Assembly: GCA_965603205.1 (NCBI GenBank)
Contig: CBFDCC010000003.1
Span: 62,001-126,000 of the forward strand
Length of the DNA stretch: 64,000 nucleotides
Reading direction: 5' to 3'
From: Temperatibacter sp965603205
GTDB lineage: Bacteria; Pseudomonadota; Alphaproteobacteria; Sphingomonadales; Kordiimonadaceae
A program made the position numbers and the translations under genes. The stretch's first letter is position 1, and the number at the start of each line of letters is the position of its first letter. The notes below the pieces were generated by a model. That model saw only the letters and a list, made by a program, of their open reading frames with translations. It had not been told where the DNA came from and ran no database searches. Positions 54,977-63,502 of the stretch are shown here, in pieces.

Positions 54977-55546
54977 ATGACCGATACCTTAATGAAGCGA
55001 ATTCCGCGTGATGATCTACCCGAAAACCTAAAAGAATCATGGGATTTTTTAAATGGCCGCACGGGTGAGCCAACTTTTGTAGAAGTATTCGCCCAAGCAC
55101 CAGAATTGCTTGAGTTTGTAATGCATGATTTTTATCAAAAGATTTTCTATGACGGCAAAGTTGACATTCGCTACAAAGAATTAGCGCGCTTAAAGCTTTC
55201 CCTAGCACATGGCTGTAATACATGTATTCGCCAAAATGTACCGGGCTGTAAAGAAGCTGGTTTCACACAAGAGCATATCGACTTTATTGATGACTATGAA
55301 AATGGCCCCTTCACTGAGGCAGAAAAAGCATTACTAGATTACGTAGACCAGATGGTCCTGACTAATCTTGGCGGCCATATGGACGCAGCTCTATATAAGC
55401 GCTTAAAGGCTCATTTCTCAGACGCAGATATTCTAGAAATCGGCACATGTATGGCCGTCGTTGGCGGCATGGCGAAGCTATCATTCGTACTTGACCTAGT
55501 GGTCAAAGAAGATAGCTGCCCATTCCAGCCAGTTGCAGCCGAGTAA
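54977..55546 (+). CDS. Carboxymuconolactone decarboxylase / AhpD-like protein
   Basis: A 189-residue helical CMD-family protein. The CxxC pair is in AHGCNTCIRQN (Cys80, Cys83), typical of AhpD-like members with disulfide chemistry. The longer frame starts at TTG 54962, but GGAGGGG sits properly before the ATG at 54977. It lies under a TetR-type palindrome with the Rieske genes. It may act as a peroxide or alkyl-hydroperoxide reductase partner or as a ring-cleavage-type enzyme; sequence alone does not decide. Confidence 0.88.
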   Translation: MTDTLMKRIPRDDLPENLKESWDFLNGRTGEPTFVEVFAQAPELLEFVMHDFYQKIFYDGKVDIRYKELARLKLSLAHGCNTCIRQNVPGCKEAGFTQEHIDFIDDYENGPFTEAEKALLDYVDQMVLTNLGGHMDAALYKRLKAHFSDADILEIGTCMAVVGGMAKLSFVLDLVVKEDSCPFQPVAAE

Positions 55547-55550
55547 TTGT

Positions 55551-56297
55551 TTAAAAATTAACAATTGCTCCACCATCAACGTTGAAGCCCAGACCCGTTA
55601 CAAACTGGGCTTCTTCTGATGCTAAATACAGCGCTGCTGAGGCTACCTCGTCAGCATTTCCAAGGCGACCAATCGGCGCTTTATTTTCCCAATATGTACG
55701 AAAAGCTTCATCTTCCATAAAAGGTTCAGATAACGCCGTGATAATGGACCCCGGCTGTAGATAATTCGCCGTTATTTGAAATTGCCCTAGGTCCACGGCT
55801 AATGACTTTGTGAAACCAGCCACAGCATGTTTTGATGTGCCATACGCGCATAAACCAGGCCCTGCCATATCCGACATTATAGACCCCACGTTAATAATCC
55901 TACCCTTATTGCTTTCCTTTAATAACGGCACTGCTTCACGGGTTAAACGATACATAGAACGGATATTAACATTCATTGTTCTATCCCACATATCCTCGTC
56001 AATATCCTCAACAGTACCCGGGATACAAATACCAGCATTATTGACTAATATATCAACACCGCCAAAGTGATCATTGGCCATGCCAACGATTATGCTTGGC
56101 GCGTCATCATCGGTGATATCCTGCTCGACAGTCACAACGGCTTCCATGTCTTGGAATTTCTCCACGAGGCCTTGCCCAGACATATCTGCTAAAATCAACT
56201 TTGCCCCCTCTCTGTGAAATAGCTCAGCCGTGGCACGGCCTATACCGTTAGCAGCACCCGTTATAATAGCAACCTTACCCTCTAGCTTACCCGCCAT
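55551..56297 (-). CDS. SDR-family dehydrogenase (NAD-type)
   Basis: A 248-residue classical short-chain dehydrogenase. The cofactor site is TGAANGIG near residues 12-19, with LILADMS supplying the acidic residue that favours NAD. NNAGI follows, and the catalytic Tyr-x-x-x-Lys is in CAYGTSKHAV. The frame is open to a TTG at 56309, but GGAGGATATT directly precedes the ATG at 56297. It is divergent from the Rieske oxygenase gene with a perfect 20-bp operator between them. Oxidation of a hydroxyl group of the pathway substrate is likely. Confidence 0.92.
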   Translation of the reverse strand: MAGKLEGKVAIITGAANGIGRATAELFHREGAKLILADMSGQGLVEKFQDMEAVVTVEQDITDDDAPSIIVGMANDHFGGVDILVNNAGICIPGTVEDIDEDMWDRTMNVNIRSMYRLTREAVPLLKESNKGRIINVGSIMSDMAGPGLCAYGTSKHAVAGFTKSLAVDLGQFQITANYLQPGSIITALSEPFMEDEAFRTYWENKAPIGRLGNADEVASAALYLASEEAQFVTGLGFNVDGGAIVNF

Positions 56298-56351
56298 AAT
56301 ATCCTCCAATTCCAGTATTGATTAACCTGTTGTTATTATTGAAAACAATTA

Positions 56352-56371
56352 AAAACAATCATGATTGTTTT
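56352..56371. promoter_or_regulatory. TetR-type operator, copy 2 (perfect palindrome)
   Basis: AAAACAATCATGATTGTTTT, a perfect 20-bp inverted repeat, lies 55 bp from the SDR start and 151 bp from the Rieske oxygenase start. An additional half-site-like GAAAACAATT sits at 56341-56350. Confidence 0.85.
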
Positions 56372-56522
56372 CTTGTTATCCCGCAAGATAAATATTATAC
56401 TTTTGCCCAGATGTAAGAGTCGAAAATGGCCTTACAGGATAAATAAAGTTATTTGTAGCTGATATGGGCAAGTATATAACTACTGCTTATTATTTATCAG
56501 TTCATGCAAAGAGGGTGTAATA

Positions 56523-57896
56523 ATGGAAAAAGATACAGATTTTGATTTTAATAAAGGTTGGTCAATCAATCCCAGCGCTGATGAAAGTGATGCAGATTAT
56601 AATGCAGAATTCCAGCCCATAAACACATACCGCCCTAATCCAGAACGCTATTTCAGCCCTGAGTTTGCTTCTAAAGAATGGAATAAAATGTGGACAAAGA
56701 TATGGACACTCGCTGGTCCAGTCTCTGACATCCCTGATAAGGGCGACTATTTCCTTTATACTATCGGCGCCGAATCTATCATCGTTGTACATACGGGCGC
56801 AGGTGACATTAAAGCATTTTATAATGTGTGCCCGCACAGAGGCAACCAGCTTGCTTTTGAAGATTTTGGTAGCACCAATGAATTTGCGTGTTCTTTCCAC
56901 TCATGGAAATTCTCTCTTGATGGCAAGAATACACACATCACCGATCAAGAAACATTCCACAAAGACGTCCTATGTCATGGCAGCGATCTAACAGAAGTAC
57001 GCTGTGAAGTGATTGCAGGCTTAATCTTTGTCAGCATGAACGATGATGTTATGCCGTTGCGCGAATTTCTAGGTCCTATCGCCAGCGCGTTAGAAGTATA
57101 CAATATTCAAGATATGCGCACTATCAACCATGTACGCAGTGCGTGGGCAGCGAACTGGAAAACAGGCGCTGATGCATTTTACGAGCTTTATCATCTACAT
57201 GCCGTTCACCCAGAAACACAAGGTGTTATGAGCGATATCGGTGCCCAGTATGATACATATCCTAATGGCATGAGCCGCATGATCGTACCATTTGCGACAC
57301 CAAGCCCGCGCTTCGGGGATCAAGAGAGCGTCAACGAAGGCCTACAGATGATGCTTAAGGATGCTGGCATTGACCCAGCAACATACAAAGGCTCCGCCAA
57401 AGATGTACGTGGTGACATTCAAAAGGCAAAACGAAAAGCAGGCGAAAACCTAAAAGTTAATCATGACCGCTTCACCGATAGCCAGCTAACCGATAGCTTC
57501 CCTTATGGTATTTTCCCAAATGTTCAGATTGGCGCGCACCCTGAGGGCGTATTTATCATGAAATTCATGCCTCACCCAACGAACCCTGAGATTTTCTACT
57601 ATGACACTATCACCATGGTATTGCCATTAGAGGACCCCGACCATGAACTACCCGGATGGATGGGTATTCCAGAAGGCACGGATGTATCAGGCCAAATCCG
57701 CCCAGATATTACACATGTGCCAATAGAGGAAAGTCCAGATCTCGGCCTTGTTTTGAACCAAGACAGTGATCTATTGCCTTTCGTTCAAAAGGGTATCAGG
57801 TCGCGGGGCTTTAAAGGCCCGCTATGGGGCAGCCAAGAAATTAGACTGCGCCATATGCATACCGAGCTAGACCGTTATATTAACGGCGAAAAATAA
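56523..57896 (+). CDS. Rieske non-haem iron oxygenase, alpha subunit
   Basis: A 457-residue ring-hydroxylating oxygenase. Rieske ligands are Cys103 and His105 in CPHRGNQ and Cys123 and His126 in CSFHSWKF. The catalytic domain carries the iron ligands His224 and His229 in ELYHLHAVHP; the third acidic ligand should be further downstream. It would hydroxylate or demethylate the pathway substrate with O2 and electrons from the Rieske ferredoxin. No beta subunit is adjacent, so an alpha-only oxygenase is likely. It is divergent from an SDR gene and convergent with a second one. Confidence 0.93.
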   Translation: MEKDTDFDFNKGWSINPSADESDADYNAEFQPINTYRPNPERYFSPEFASKEWNKMWTKIWTLAGPVSDIPDKGDYFLYTIGAESIIVVHTGAGDIKAFYNVCPHRGNQLAFEDFGSTNEFACSFHSWKFSLDGKNTHITDQETFHKDVLCHGSDLTEVRCEVIAGLIFVSMNDDVMPLREFLGPIASALEVYNIQDMRTINHVRSAWAANWKTGADAFYELYHLHAVHPETQGVMSDIGAQYDTYPNGMSRMIVPFATPSPRFGDQESVNEGLQMMLKDAGIDPATYKGSAKDVRGDIQKAKRKAGENLKVNHDRFTDSQLTDSFPYGIFPNVQIGAHPEGVFIMKFMPHPTNPEIFYYDTITMVLPLEDPDHELPGWMGIPEGTDVSGQIRPDITHVPIEESPDLGLVLNQDSDLLPFVQKGIRSRGFKGPLWGSQEIRLRHMHTELDRYINGEK

Positions 57897-57898
57897 GA

Positions 57899-58654
57899 TT
57901 ATTGGATTATAAGAGCATTATCCAACATAAGCTCTGCTCCATTCATAAAGCGTGACTCATCCGATGCTAGATATAATACTAGATTAGCAACATCGGATGG
58001 GGCGCCTGATGACTCTATTGGTAGTACGCCCGTAGGAATATCAATCTCTTCACCTTTACCACGACCAGTAGCTAATTGAACCATTGGTGTTTCAATTGAA
58101 CCGGGGTGAATTGAGTTACATCTGATGCCGTAACCTTCAGCTTGGCAATGGACTGCAATTGATTTGGTCATAGAGCGCACAGCGCCTTTTGCCGCAGAAT
58201 AAGCAAAGAATATTGGGAAACCAATATGCGACGCCGTTGAGCACATATTGATTATTGAACCATTACCAGTTTTGCTCATCAGTGGTATAGCATATTTACA
58301 GCCAAGGAAAACGCCCTCAGTCATAATGCTATTGGCAAATCTAAATTGCTCTAAAGTTGTTTCTTCTGGCGAAGCCAAAACAACAACACCTGCGTTATTA
58401 ACTAGAATGTCTAGACGGCCAAATTTTTCTTCGACCTCAGCGATAACAGCGATCCACTCTTCTTCACTAGACACATCATGTTTAATAAAATGAGCCTTAT
58501 CACCTAAGCGATCAGCCAGTTCTTGGCCGGCTTCCACAGACACATCTGTAATAACTACGCTTGCGCCTTCTGCTATTAAAATTTCGCAGTCCGCTTTACC
58601 TAGGCCAGATGCTGCACCTGTTACAAGTGCGACTTTACCTTCTACTCTATTCAT
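57899..58654 (-). CDS. SDR-family dehydrogenase (NAD-type)
   Basis: A 251-residue classical SDR. The cofactor site is TGAASGLG, with VVITDVS giving an acidic NAD-type residue. NNAGV and the catalytic FFAYSAAKGAVR are present. GGAGAG precedes the ATG. It is divergent from the TetR gene, with the third 20-bp palindrome between them, and has only 2 bp between its stop and that of the Rieske oxygenase. Probably an alcohol dehydrogenase of the same pathway. Confidence 0.92.
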   Translation of the reverse strand: MNRVEGKVALVTGAASGLGKADCEILIAEGASVVITDVSVEAGQELADRLGDKAHFIKHDVSSEEEWIAVIAEVEEKFGRLDILVNNAGVVVLASPEETTLEQFRFANSIMTEGVFLGCKYAIPLMSKTGNGSIINMCSTASHIGFPIFFAYSAAKGAVRSMTKSIAVHCQAEGYGIRCNSIHPGSIETPMVQLATGRGKGEEIDIPTGVLPIESSGAPSDVANLVLYLASDESRFMNGAELMLDNALIIQ

Positions 58655-58760
58655 ATTTTCTCTCCATAAATATTAAACTATATGATACTAGCCTGTTAAA
58701 ATAACAGCTGAAATTGTTATAATATGTATATATCACGCAGTAAGAATAGTGACTATATAA

Positions 58761-58780
58761 AAAACAATCTTGATTGTTTT
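58761..58780. promoter_or_regulatory. TetR-type operator, copy 3
   Basis: AAAACAATCTTGATTGTTTT, perfect 9-bp arms around TT, 51 bp before the TetR start and 106 bp before the divergent SDR start. It suggests autoregulation. Confidence 0.85.
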
Positions 58781-58831
58781 AATGATTCTGTACTAACTAT
58801 AGGAATGTAATCACAAGAGTATATAATAATT

Positions 58832-59467
58832 ATGGCCACAGCACCTTTAAAAACTATGCCTATTAAAACTGGCTTGCAAGCAGAAAAAAGCGCAAATACA
58901 TGCACAACTATTGTTGAGGCAGCTATTAAATGCATCATGAAATATGGTTACGCTAACACCACTACGCTTAGAATAGCCGAAGAGGCAGGTATGTCTCGTG
59001 GTGCCATGAACCATCATTTTTCAAATCGCATCACAGTTATGCAAAGCGCTGTGACTCATTTGCTGGAAAAACGTATAAAGGCATTTAAAAGATCTAGTAC
59101 AAGCCTGCCTTCTTCTGGCAACAACCGTGTTCGCACTGCATTGATGGCCTATTGGAAACAATCCAAGCATCCACTTAATATCGTTTTACATGAGATGACA
59201 ATAGCTGCACGGACAGACAAAGAATTAGCTGAGATATTAATTCCAGCTAGGCGTAATTTTCATAAAGAATGGTTTAAGGTAGCTGTAGACCAATTCCCCG
59301 AGTGGGAAAGCAATAAAAAATTCTCCATAGCACTTCATTTAACACAAAATGTTCTCGACGGTATGTTTACAAATACCCTTGCTGGTGATCTTGATGAAGA
59401 AACGGCAAATAAACTACTAGATTATCTAGTCGATGAGTTAAAAGAGCTTAGAGAAATATCGCGCTAA
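58832..59467 (+). CDS. TetR/AcrR family regulator
   Basis: A 211-residue regulator. The helix-turn-helix covers about residues 40-75 (TTTLRIAEEAGMSRGAMNHH then FSNRITVMQSAV). A 20-bp palindrome lies in its own promoter region, and two near-identical ones lie before the CMD and SDR/Rieske oxygenase genes, so it probably represses all of them and itself. The ribosome site is weak, in keeping with low expression. The inducer is likely the pathway substrate or its CoA ester. F420 genes follow 101 bp downstream. Confidence 0.92.
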   Translation: MATAPLKTMPIKTGLQAEKSANTCTTIVEAAIKCIMKYGYANTTTLRIAEEAGMSRGAMNHHFSNRITVMQSAVTHLLEKRIKAFKRSSTSLPSSGNNRVRTALMAYWKQSKHPLNIVLHEMTIAARTDKELAEILIPARRNFHKEWFKVAVDQFPEWESNKKFSIALHLTQNVLDGMFTNTLAGDLDEETANKLLDYLVDELKELREISR

Positions 59468-59526
59468 TCAGGCAAATCCCCATAGCCAAAGCCTCACTTC
59501 TATTGTAAAAGATATCATATGCAGAT

Positions 59527-59542
59527 CAGGTTAATTAACCTG
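59527..59542. promoter_or_regulatory. Palindrome upstream of cofE
   Basis: CAGGTTAATTAACCTG is a perfect 16-bp inverted repeat, 26 bp before the cofE start and 59 bp after the TetR stop. It is unlike the AAAACAATC sites, so it may be bound by a different regulator or overlap the promoter. Confidence 0.5.
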
Positions 59543-59568
59543 CATCACAATCATTAGGTGACCACAGA

Positions 59569-60321
59569 ATGTCAGTATCTATTCACGCCCTGAGTGGCAT
59601 CCCAAAAGTACAAAAAAATGATGACTTGGTTGCCCTAATCCACACGGCCTTAGTTCAAGATGACCATAAGGTAAGGGATGGTGATATTATCGTTATCGCC
59701 CAAAAAATTGTCTCAAAGTCAGAAGGCCGCCTATATCAATTAAATAGCGTCACACCGAGCAAGGAGGCCATTGATCTAGGATTAAAAACTGATAAAGACC
59801 CACGTTTAGTACAATTAATTTTAGATGAATCAACTGAAGTTGTGCGTAGTCGCGCAGGTGTCATTATCGTTGAGCATAACATCGGCCTCGTCCACGCCAA
59901 TGCTGGCATTGACCGCTCTAACATCGAAGGTGACGACGGCGCATTACTCTTACCCCTTGATCCAGACAAATCCGCGGCAACTATTCGCAAGGGACTTGAA
60001 GACCATTACGGCGTTCACATTGGCGTGGTTATCAGTGATAGCATGGGGCGCGCGTGGCGCATAGGCACCGTTGGCTTTGCCATTGGTTCATCTGGCGTTG
60101 AAACTGTTCAGGACCTTGTTGGCCAGCCCGATATGTTTGGGCGCATCTTAGAAGCTACATCTGTTGGACATGGAGACGAGCTTGCTGCTGCTGCTTCAAT
60201 CGTAATGGGACAAGCAGGTGAAGCCATTCCTGTAGCGCTGATACAAGGTCTTCCTGCCAAAAAAACCGATCTAACAGCTGCTGATCTTATCCGTGAAAAA
60301 TCTGAGGATCTGTTTAGATGA
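59569..60321 (+). CDS. cofE: Coenzyme F420-0:L-glutamate ligase
   Basis: A 250-residue GTP-dependent ligase adding gamma-linked glutamate to F420-0; the archaeal CofE has about 249 residues. Typical segments are GDIIVIAQKIVSKSEGR, the RSRAGVIIVEHNIGLVHANAG block, GVVISDSMGRAWRIGTVG and a C-terminal LIREKSEDLFR. It lacks the extra nitroreductase-type domain of actinobacterial FbiB, so the dehydro-F420 reductase step must be encoded elsewhere. ATGA overlap couples it to cofD. F420 genes are uncommon in Proteobacteria and suggest transfer. Confidence 0.94.
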   Translation: MSVSIHALSGIPKVQKNDDLVALIHTALVQDDHKVRDGDIIVIAQKIVSKSEGRLYQLNSVTPSKEAIDLGLKTDKDPRLVQLILDESTEVVRSRAGVIIVEHNIGLVHANAGIDRSNIEGDDGALLLPLDPDKSAATIRKGLEDHYGVHIGVVISDSMGRAWRIGTVGFAIGSSGVETVQDLVGQPDMFGRILEATSVGHGDELAAAASIVMGQAGEAIPVALIQGLPAKKTDLTAADLIREKSEDLFR

Positions 60322-61262
60322 ACAAACATTATCTAGCTTTATCAGGCGGTGTTGGCGGTGCTAAATTAGCGCTAGGCCTATCAAAAACATGTGCGCCAGG
60401 TGATCTAACTATTGTTACGAATACATGTGATGATTTTAATCATCTAGGCATGCATATATCGCCTGACCTTGATACCGTTATGTATACGCTGGCAGGTGTT
60501 TCAAATACAAAGCTCGGCTGGGGTCGCGCGGATGAAACATGGAACTTTATGGATACTCTTCGTGAGATCGGCGCTGAAAGCTGGTTTAACCTTGGGGACA
60601 AGGATATCGCCATCCATGTTGAACGTACCCATCGCCTAAACGAAGGCGAGACTTTAAGCCAAGTCACCCATCGTTTATCTAAGGCACTAGCAATAGATCA
60701 TACAATATGTCCAATGAGTGATGATCCCATTAGCACCAAGGTCACAACCGAGCGCGGCGAACTATCATTCCAGCATTATTTCGTGCGTGATAGATGTGAG
60801 CCTATAATTTCGGCTATTCGGTTTGAAGGCATTGAAAAGGCTAGCCCCTCGCCTACTTTCACTCATGCATTATCCCGCCCAGATTTAGCAGGTGTAATTT
60901 TATGCCCGTCTAATCCTTTTGTTAGCATAGACCCAATCTTAAATATGCCGGGCGTGCGAGACTTACTCACGGGTTTAAATGTGCCAATAGTTGCCATATC
61001 ACCAATCGTTAAGGGATTAGCAATCAAAGGGCCTGCCGCAAAAATGCTTGCTGAATTAGGTAAAGAATCTAGCGTTATTTCTGTGGCTGAACATTATAAA
61101 GGCCTGATCGATGGTTTGATCATAGATAGTCAAGATGCTGAGCTTTGTGATACCATAGCGGCTATGGGCATGAAGGTCTTAACGACTAACACCATCATGA
61201 AAAACCTAGAGGACCGTGTACATCTTGCAGAGGATACGCTGCAATTTATCCAAGAAATGTAA
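60318..61262 (+). CDS. cofD: 2-phospho-L-lactate transferase (CofD/FbiA)
   Basis: A 314-residue transferase joining the phospholactyl (or equivalent) moiety to the deazaflavin FO. It starts HYLALSGGVGGAKLALGLSK, then has IVTNTCDDFNHLGMHISPDL, both family blocks. GWGRADETW, FNLGDKDIAIHVERT and MSDDPISTKVTT follow. The length matches archaeal CofD (about 310). It overlaps cofE by 4 nt and precedes cofC by 8 nt. FO synthase (cofG/cofH or fbiC) is not in the window. Confidence 0.95.
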   Translation: MNKHYLALSGGVGGAKLALGLSKTCAPGDLTIVTNTCDDFNHLGMHISPDLDTVMYTLAGVSNTKLGWGRADETWNFMDTLREIGAESWFNLGDKDIAIHVERTHRLNEGETLSQVTHRLSKALAIDHTICPMSDDPISTKVTTERGELSFQHYFVRDRCEPIISAIRFEGIEKASPSPTFTHALSRPDLAGVILCPSNPFVSIDPILNMPGVRDLLTGLNVPIVAISPIVKGLAIKGPAAKMLAELGKESSVISVAEHYKGLIDGLIIDSQDAELCDTIAAMGMKVLTTNTIMKNLEDRVHLAEDTLQFIQEM

Positions 61263-61270
61263 TTTATTCC

Positions 61271-61948
61271 ATGAACACAAACGACAATATTTGGGCAGTT
61301 TTGCCGCTAAAAGGTATAGAGAGCGCTAAAAATAGGCTTTCAACCATCCTTAGCGCCGATGAGCGCGCGGACATCGTCACCGCCATGGCACATGACATGC
61401 TAAATGCGCTGACATCCTCAGATAAATTATCAGGGGTGATAGTCGTATCTGATTCACAAGACATACAAGAAATTGCGAAAGGCTATCCCGTTGAAACACT
61501 GGCCGAGGGCAAGGAAAAGGGATTGTCATCAGCTGTTAAACATGCAGCAACAACGCTAGAGGAGCGAGGCGTTAACACTATGCTCGTCATCCACGGCGAT
61601 ATACCTTTTGCCACAGCGGGTGATATTGATAACCTGATTAAAGTTTGCACGCCATCGCCGTCGGTAACCATTGTACCATGCAGCGGAAAAGACGGAACAA
61701 ATGTTATGGTATGCTCGCCGCCGAATGTGATTGATTTTCATTATGGTAAAAATAGTTTTGCTCAACACTGTGACGTGGCTGCACAGAAGAACATCATAGC
61801 ATTAGGGGTTTTAAATGAGCATCTAGCGATTGACATTGATATGCCTGATGACCTTAAAACTGTTTATGAGAACATTGATAGTCATAAATTAGGCGAGAAA
61901 ACTAAAGCCTTCTTAAACAAAGCTGACATAGTCTCTCGCCTAAAATAA
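61271..61948 (+). CDS. cofC: 2-phospho-L-lactate (or related) guanylyltransferase
   Basis: A 225-residue nucleotidyltransferase that activates a three-carbon phosphoacid with GTP for CofD. It has the expected N-terminal VLPLKGIESAKNRLSTILS, then VVSDSQDIQEIA, MLVIHGDIPFA and IDIDMPDDLKT. In some bacteria the substrate is phosphoenolpyruvate or 3-phosphoglycerate instead of phospholactate, giving variant F420, and the sequence read by eye does not decide. It closes the cofE-cofD-cofC operon and converges with the NTF2-like genes. Confidence 0.92.
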   Translation: MNTNDNIWAVLPLKGIESAKNRLSTILSADERADIVTAMAHDMLNALTSSDKLSGVIVVSDSQDIQEIAKGYPVETLAEGKEKGLSSAVKHAATTLEERGVNTMLVIHGDIPFATAGDIDNLIKVCTPSPSVTIVPCSGKDGTNVMVCSPPNVIDFHYGKNSFAQHCDVAAQKNIIALGVLNEHLAIDIDMPDDLKTVYENIDSHKLGEKTKAFLNKADIVSRLK

Positions 61949-61968
61949 GATAGTAATCTTATAATACT

Positions 61969-62496
61969 TTAAAAGTCCCAAGCATGCGTATAGCTGAAAT
62001 CACTCATGTCGCGCTTACCAGTAATCATGTCGTCATTGCCTTTGGTAAAGTTATCGCGTTCAGGGTCTGTACGAGACCAATCAACAACCATTGCACGCTT
62101 TGAAATACGCCAATCGCCATCACGGCACTCATATTCATCAATATAACGACCACCAACGATCAGGTCTTTTTCACCATCATCCTCTTTGATACGGTGCCAT
62201 GCGTTAAAATAGACCTCGCCAGTGGCTGTATCACCGCTAATATCAAGAGTTACCTGACCAATAAAATGCTGACTAGCTATCATGTCAGAGAGAAATCCTT
62301 GGGCAAAATCAACAAACTCTTCGGCGTTACCATTCATCATACCAACCTCAACCATGGCATCAGCGTGGAAGGCGGTAAGATTTAATTCACGATCTAAACG
62401 GTCCAGACCACGCATATAACGTCCAACAGCATTAGTGATGTCACGGCGCGCACATAGATCACGCACTTCAGCTTCTAAATTAAAATCGCTACTCAT
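61969..62496 (-). CDS. NTF2/SnoaL-like protein
   Basis: A 175-residue alpha-beta cone protein. LCARRDITNAVGRYMRGLDR at the N-terminus and GGRYIDEYECRDGDWRISKR at the C-terminus fit SnoaL_4-type members. Relatives act as dehydratases, isomerases or cyclases on steroid- or polyketide-like substrates. It begins 1 bp after the stop of a second NTF2-like gene, so the two may be a heteromeric pair. The operon also contains the DUF35 and thiolase genes, supporting a role in CoA-ester breakdown. Confidence 0.85.
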   Translation of the reverse strand: MSSDFNLEAEVRDLCARRDITNAVGRYMRGLDRLDRELNLTAFHADAMVEVGMMNGNAEEFVDFAQGFLSDMIASQHFIGQVTLDISGDTATGEVYFNAWHRIKEDDGEKDLIVGGRYIDEYECRDGDWRISKRAMVVDWSRTDPERDNFTKGNDDMITGKRDMSDFSYTHAWDF

Positions 62497-62497
62497 G

Positions 62498-63037
62498 TCA
62501 TTCTTTCCCGTCTATTGAATTAAGCAGAGGAATGGCGCCCGCTTGGCTCTCAGAATATAGCGATACTGTATCAACCGACACCTTAAAGCTATCACCAGGT
62601 ACGTCACCCGCGGGATTAAGGATATTAGAATTACCCTCCCAACTATTAATACGCACTGAGCGTTTAACAATACGCCAGCCATCATCTTCTTTTTCAAAAT
62701 TATCATTATACCAGCCGTAACCAGCCCATTTATCACCATCCCGCATGCCGTGTCGCACTTGAATCCAGTGGCCATATGTAACACTAACAGCTTTATCGCC
62801 CTTGATATCATACATAAAGTTACACATGAGGTGGTGCGTTGAATCTAATACAGCATGGAAAGCCTCAAAATCATTTTTAAACTGTTCTAAATCTGTCCAA
62901 ACAGCTGCACCGCCGAAATCGCAAAGCAGATTTTTCTTTGAGAAAACACGATCAAACAAATCCCAGCGCCTTGTATCCACGGCAAAACCATATAGATCCA
63001 CTAATTCTCTAATCTCACTTGCATCTAATTGTGACAT
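62498..63037 (-). CDS. NTF2/SnoaL-like protein
   Basis: A 179-residue member of the same fold (EIRELVDLYGFAVDTRRWDL at the N-terminus; GYGWYNDNFEKEDDGWRIVK near the C-terminus). GGGAGAAG precedes the ATG. It is adjacent to, but clearly diverged from, the next NTF2-like gene. The usual SnoaL/scytalone-dehydratase role is a general acid-base reaction on a hydrophobic ring compound; the actual reaction is unknown. It starts 54 bp after the DUF35 gene on the same strand. Confidence 0.85.
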   Translation of the reverse strand: MSQLDASEIRELVDLYGFAVDTRRWDLFDRVFSKKNLLCDFGGAAVWTDLEQFKNDFEAFHAVLDSTHHLMCNFMYDIKGDKAVSVTYGHWIQVRHGMRDGDKWAGYGWYNDNFEKEDDGWRIVKRSVRINSWEGNSNILNPAGDVPGDSFKVSVDTVSLYSESQAGAIPLLNSIDGKE

Positions 63038-63091
63038 AACTTACTTCTCCCTTTTAAATTCCCGAATGCCTAATTCTATAAGCTCCCCAGC

Positions 63092-63502
63092 TTAAGCAGG
63101 CTTGAAAACCGGCATATCAATCTCATCCGACCAAGGCTCGAATGTAACCTTGACCTCTAAACCAATGGATAAATCACCCTCAGCGCACTCTATAATATGG
63201 CTCATCATTTGCGGACCTTCTTCTAAAAGGACTATCGCTAGAACTTGCGGACCATCTACACAATATGCCTTTGATACAGATCGATGCATTACAGTGTAGC
63301 TTACAATTTTTCCTCGGCCACTGGCCTCAGTCCAATCCACAGCAGCGGACATACATTTTGTACAGATACTACGTGGATAGAATTGAATATTACCACAATC
63401 ACCGCAGGTCTGAATAAGTAACTTCTTGTCTCGACACCCTTGCCAGTAGGCTTCGGTTTCAGGTGTGGGTCTAGGTTGGGTTTTTAATATTTCAGTAGTC
63501 AT
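63092..63502 (-). CDS. DUF35 OB-fold/zinc-ribbon protein
   Basis: A 136-residue protein with an N-terminal rubredoxin-like zinc ribbon (CGDCGNIQFYPRSICTKC) and an OB-fold. Such proteins bind acyl-CoA and partner with thiolase-like SCP2 proteins, for example in aldol or thiolytic cleavage in steroid side-chain degradation (Ltp2-DUF35 type). Its start overlaps the stop of the adjacent thiolase-like gene by one base, the usual arrangement of such a complex. Confidence 0.92.
   Translation of the reverse strand: MTTEILKTQPRPTPETEAYWQGCRDKKLLIQTCGDCGNIQFYPRSICTKCMSAAVDWTEASGRGKIVSYTVMHRSVSKAYCVDGPQVLAIVLLEEGPQMMSHIIECAEGDLSIGLEVKVTFEPWSDEIDMPVFKPA

Noticed and set aside
61946..61963. Hairpin ATAAGAT/ATCTTAT at the end of cofC as terminator
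   Set aside because: The stem is only AT-rich with a single G-C pair per arm region and lacks a proper T run, so it is not convincing as a terminator.
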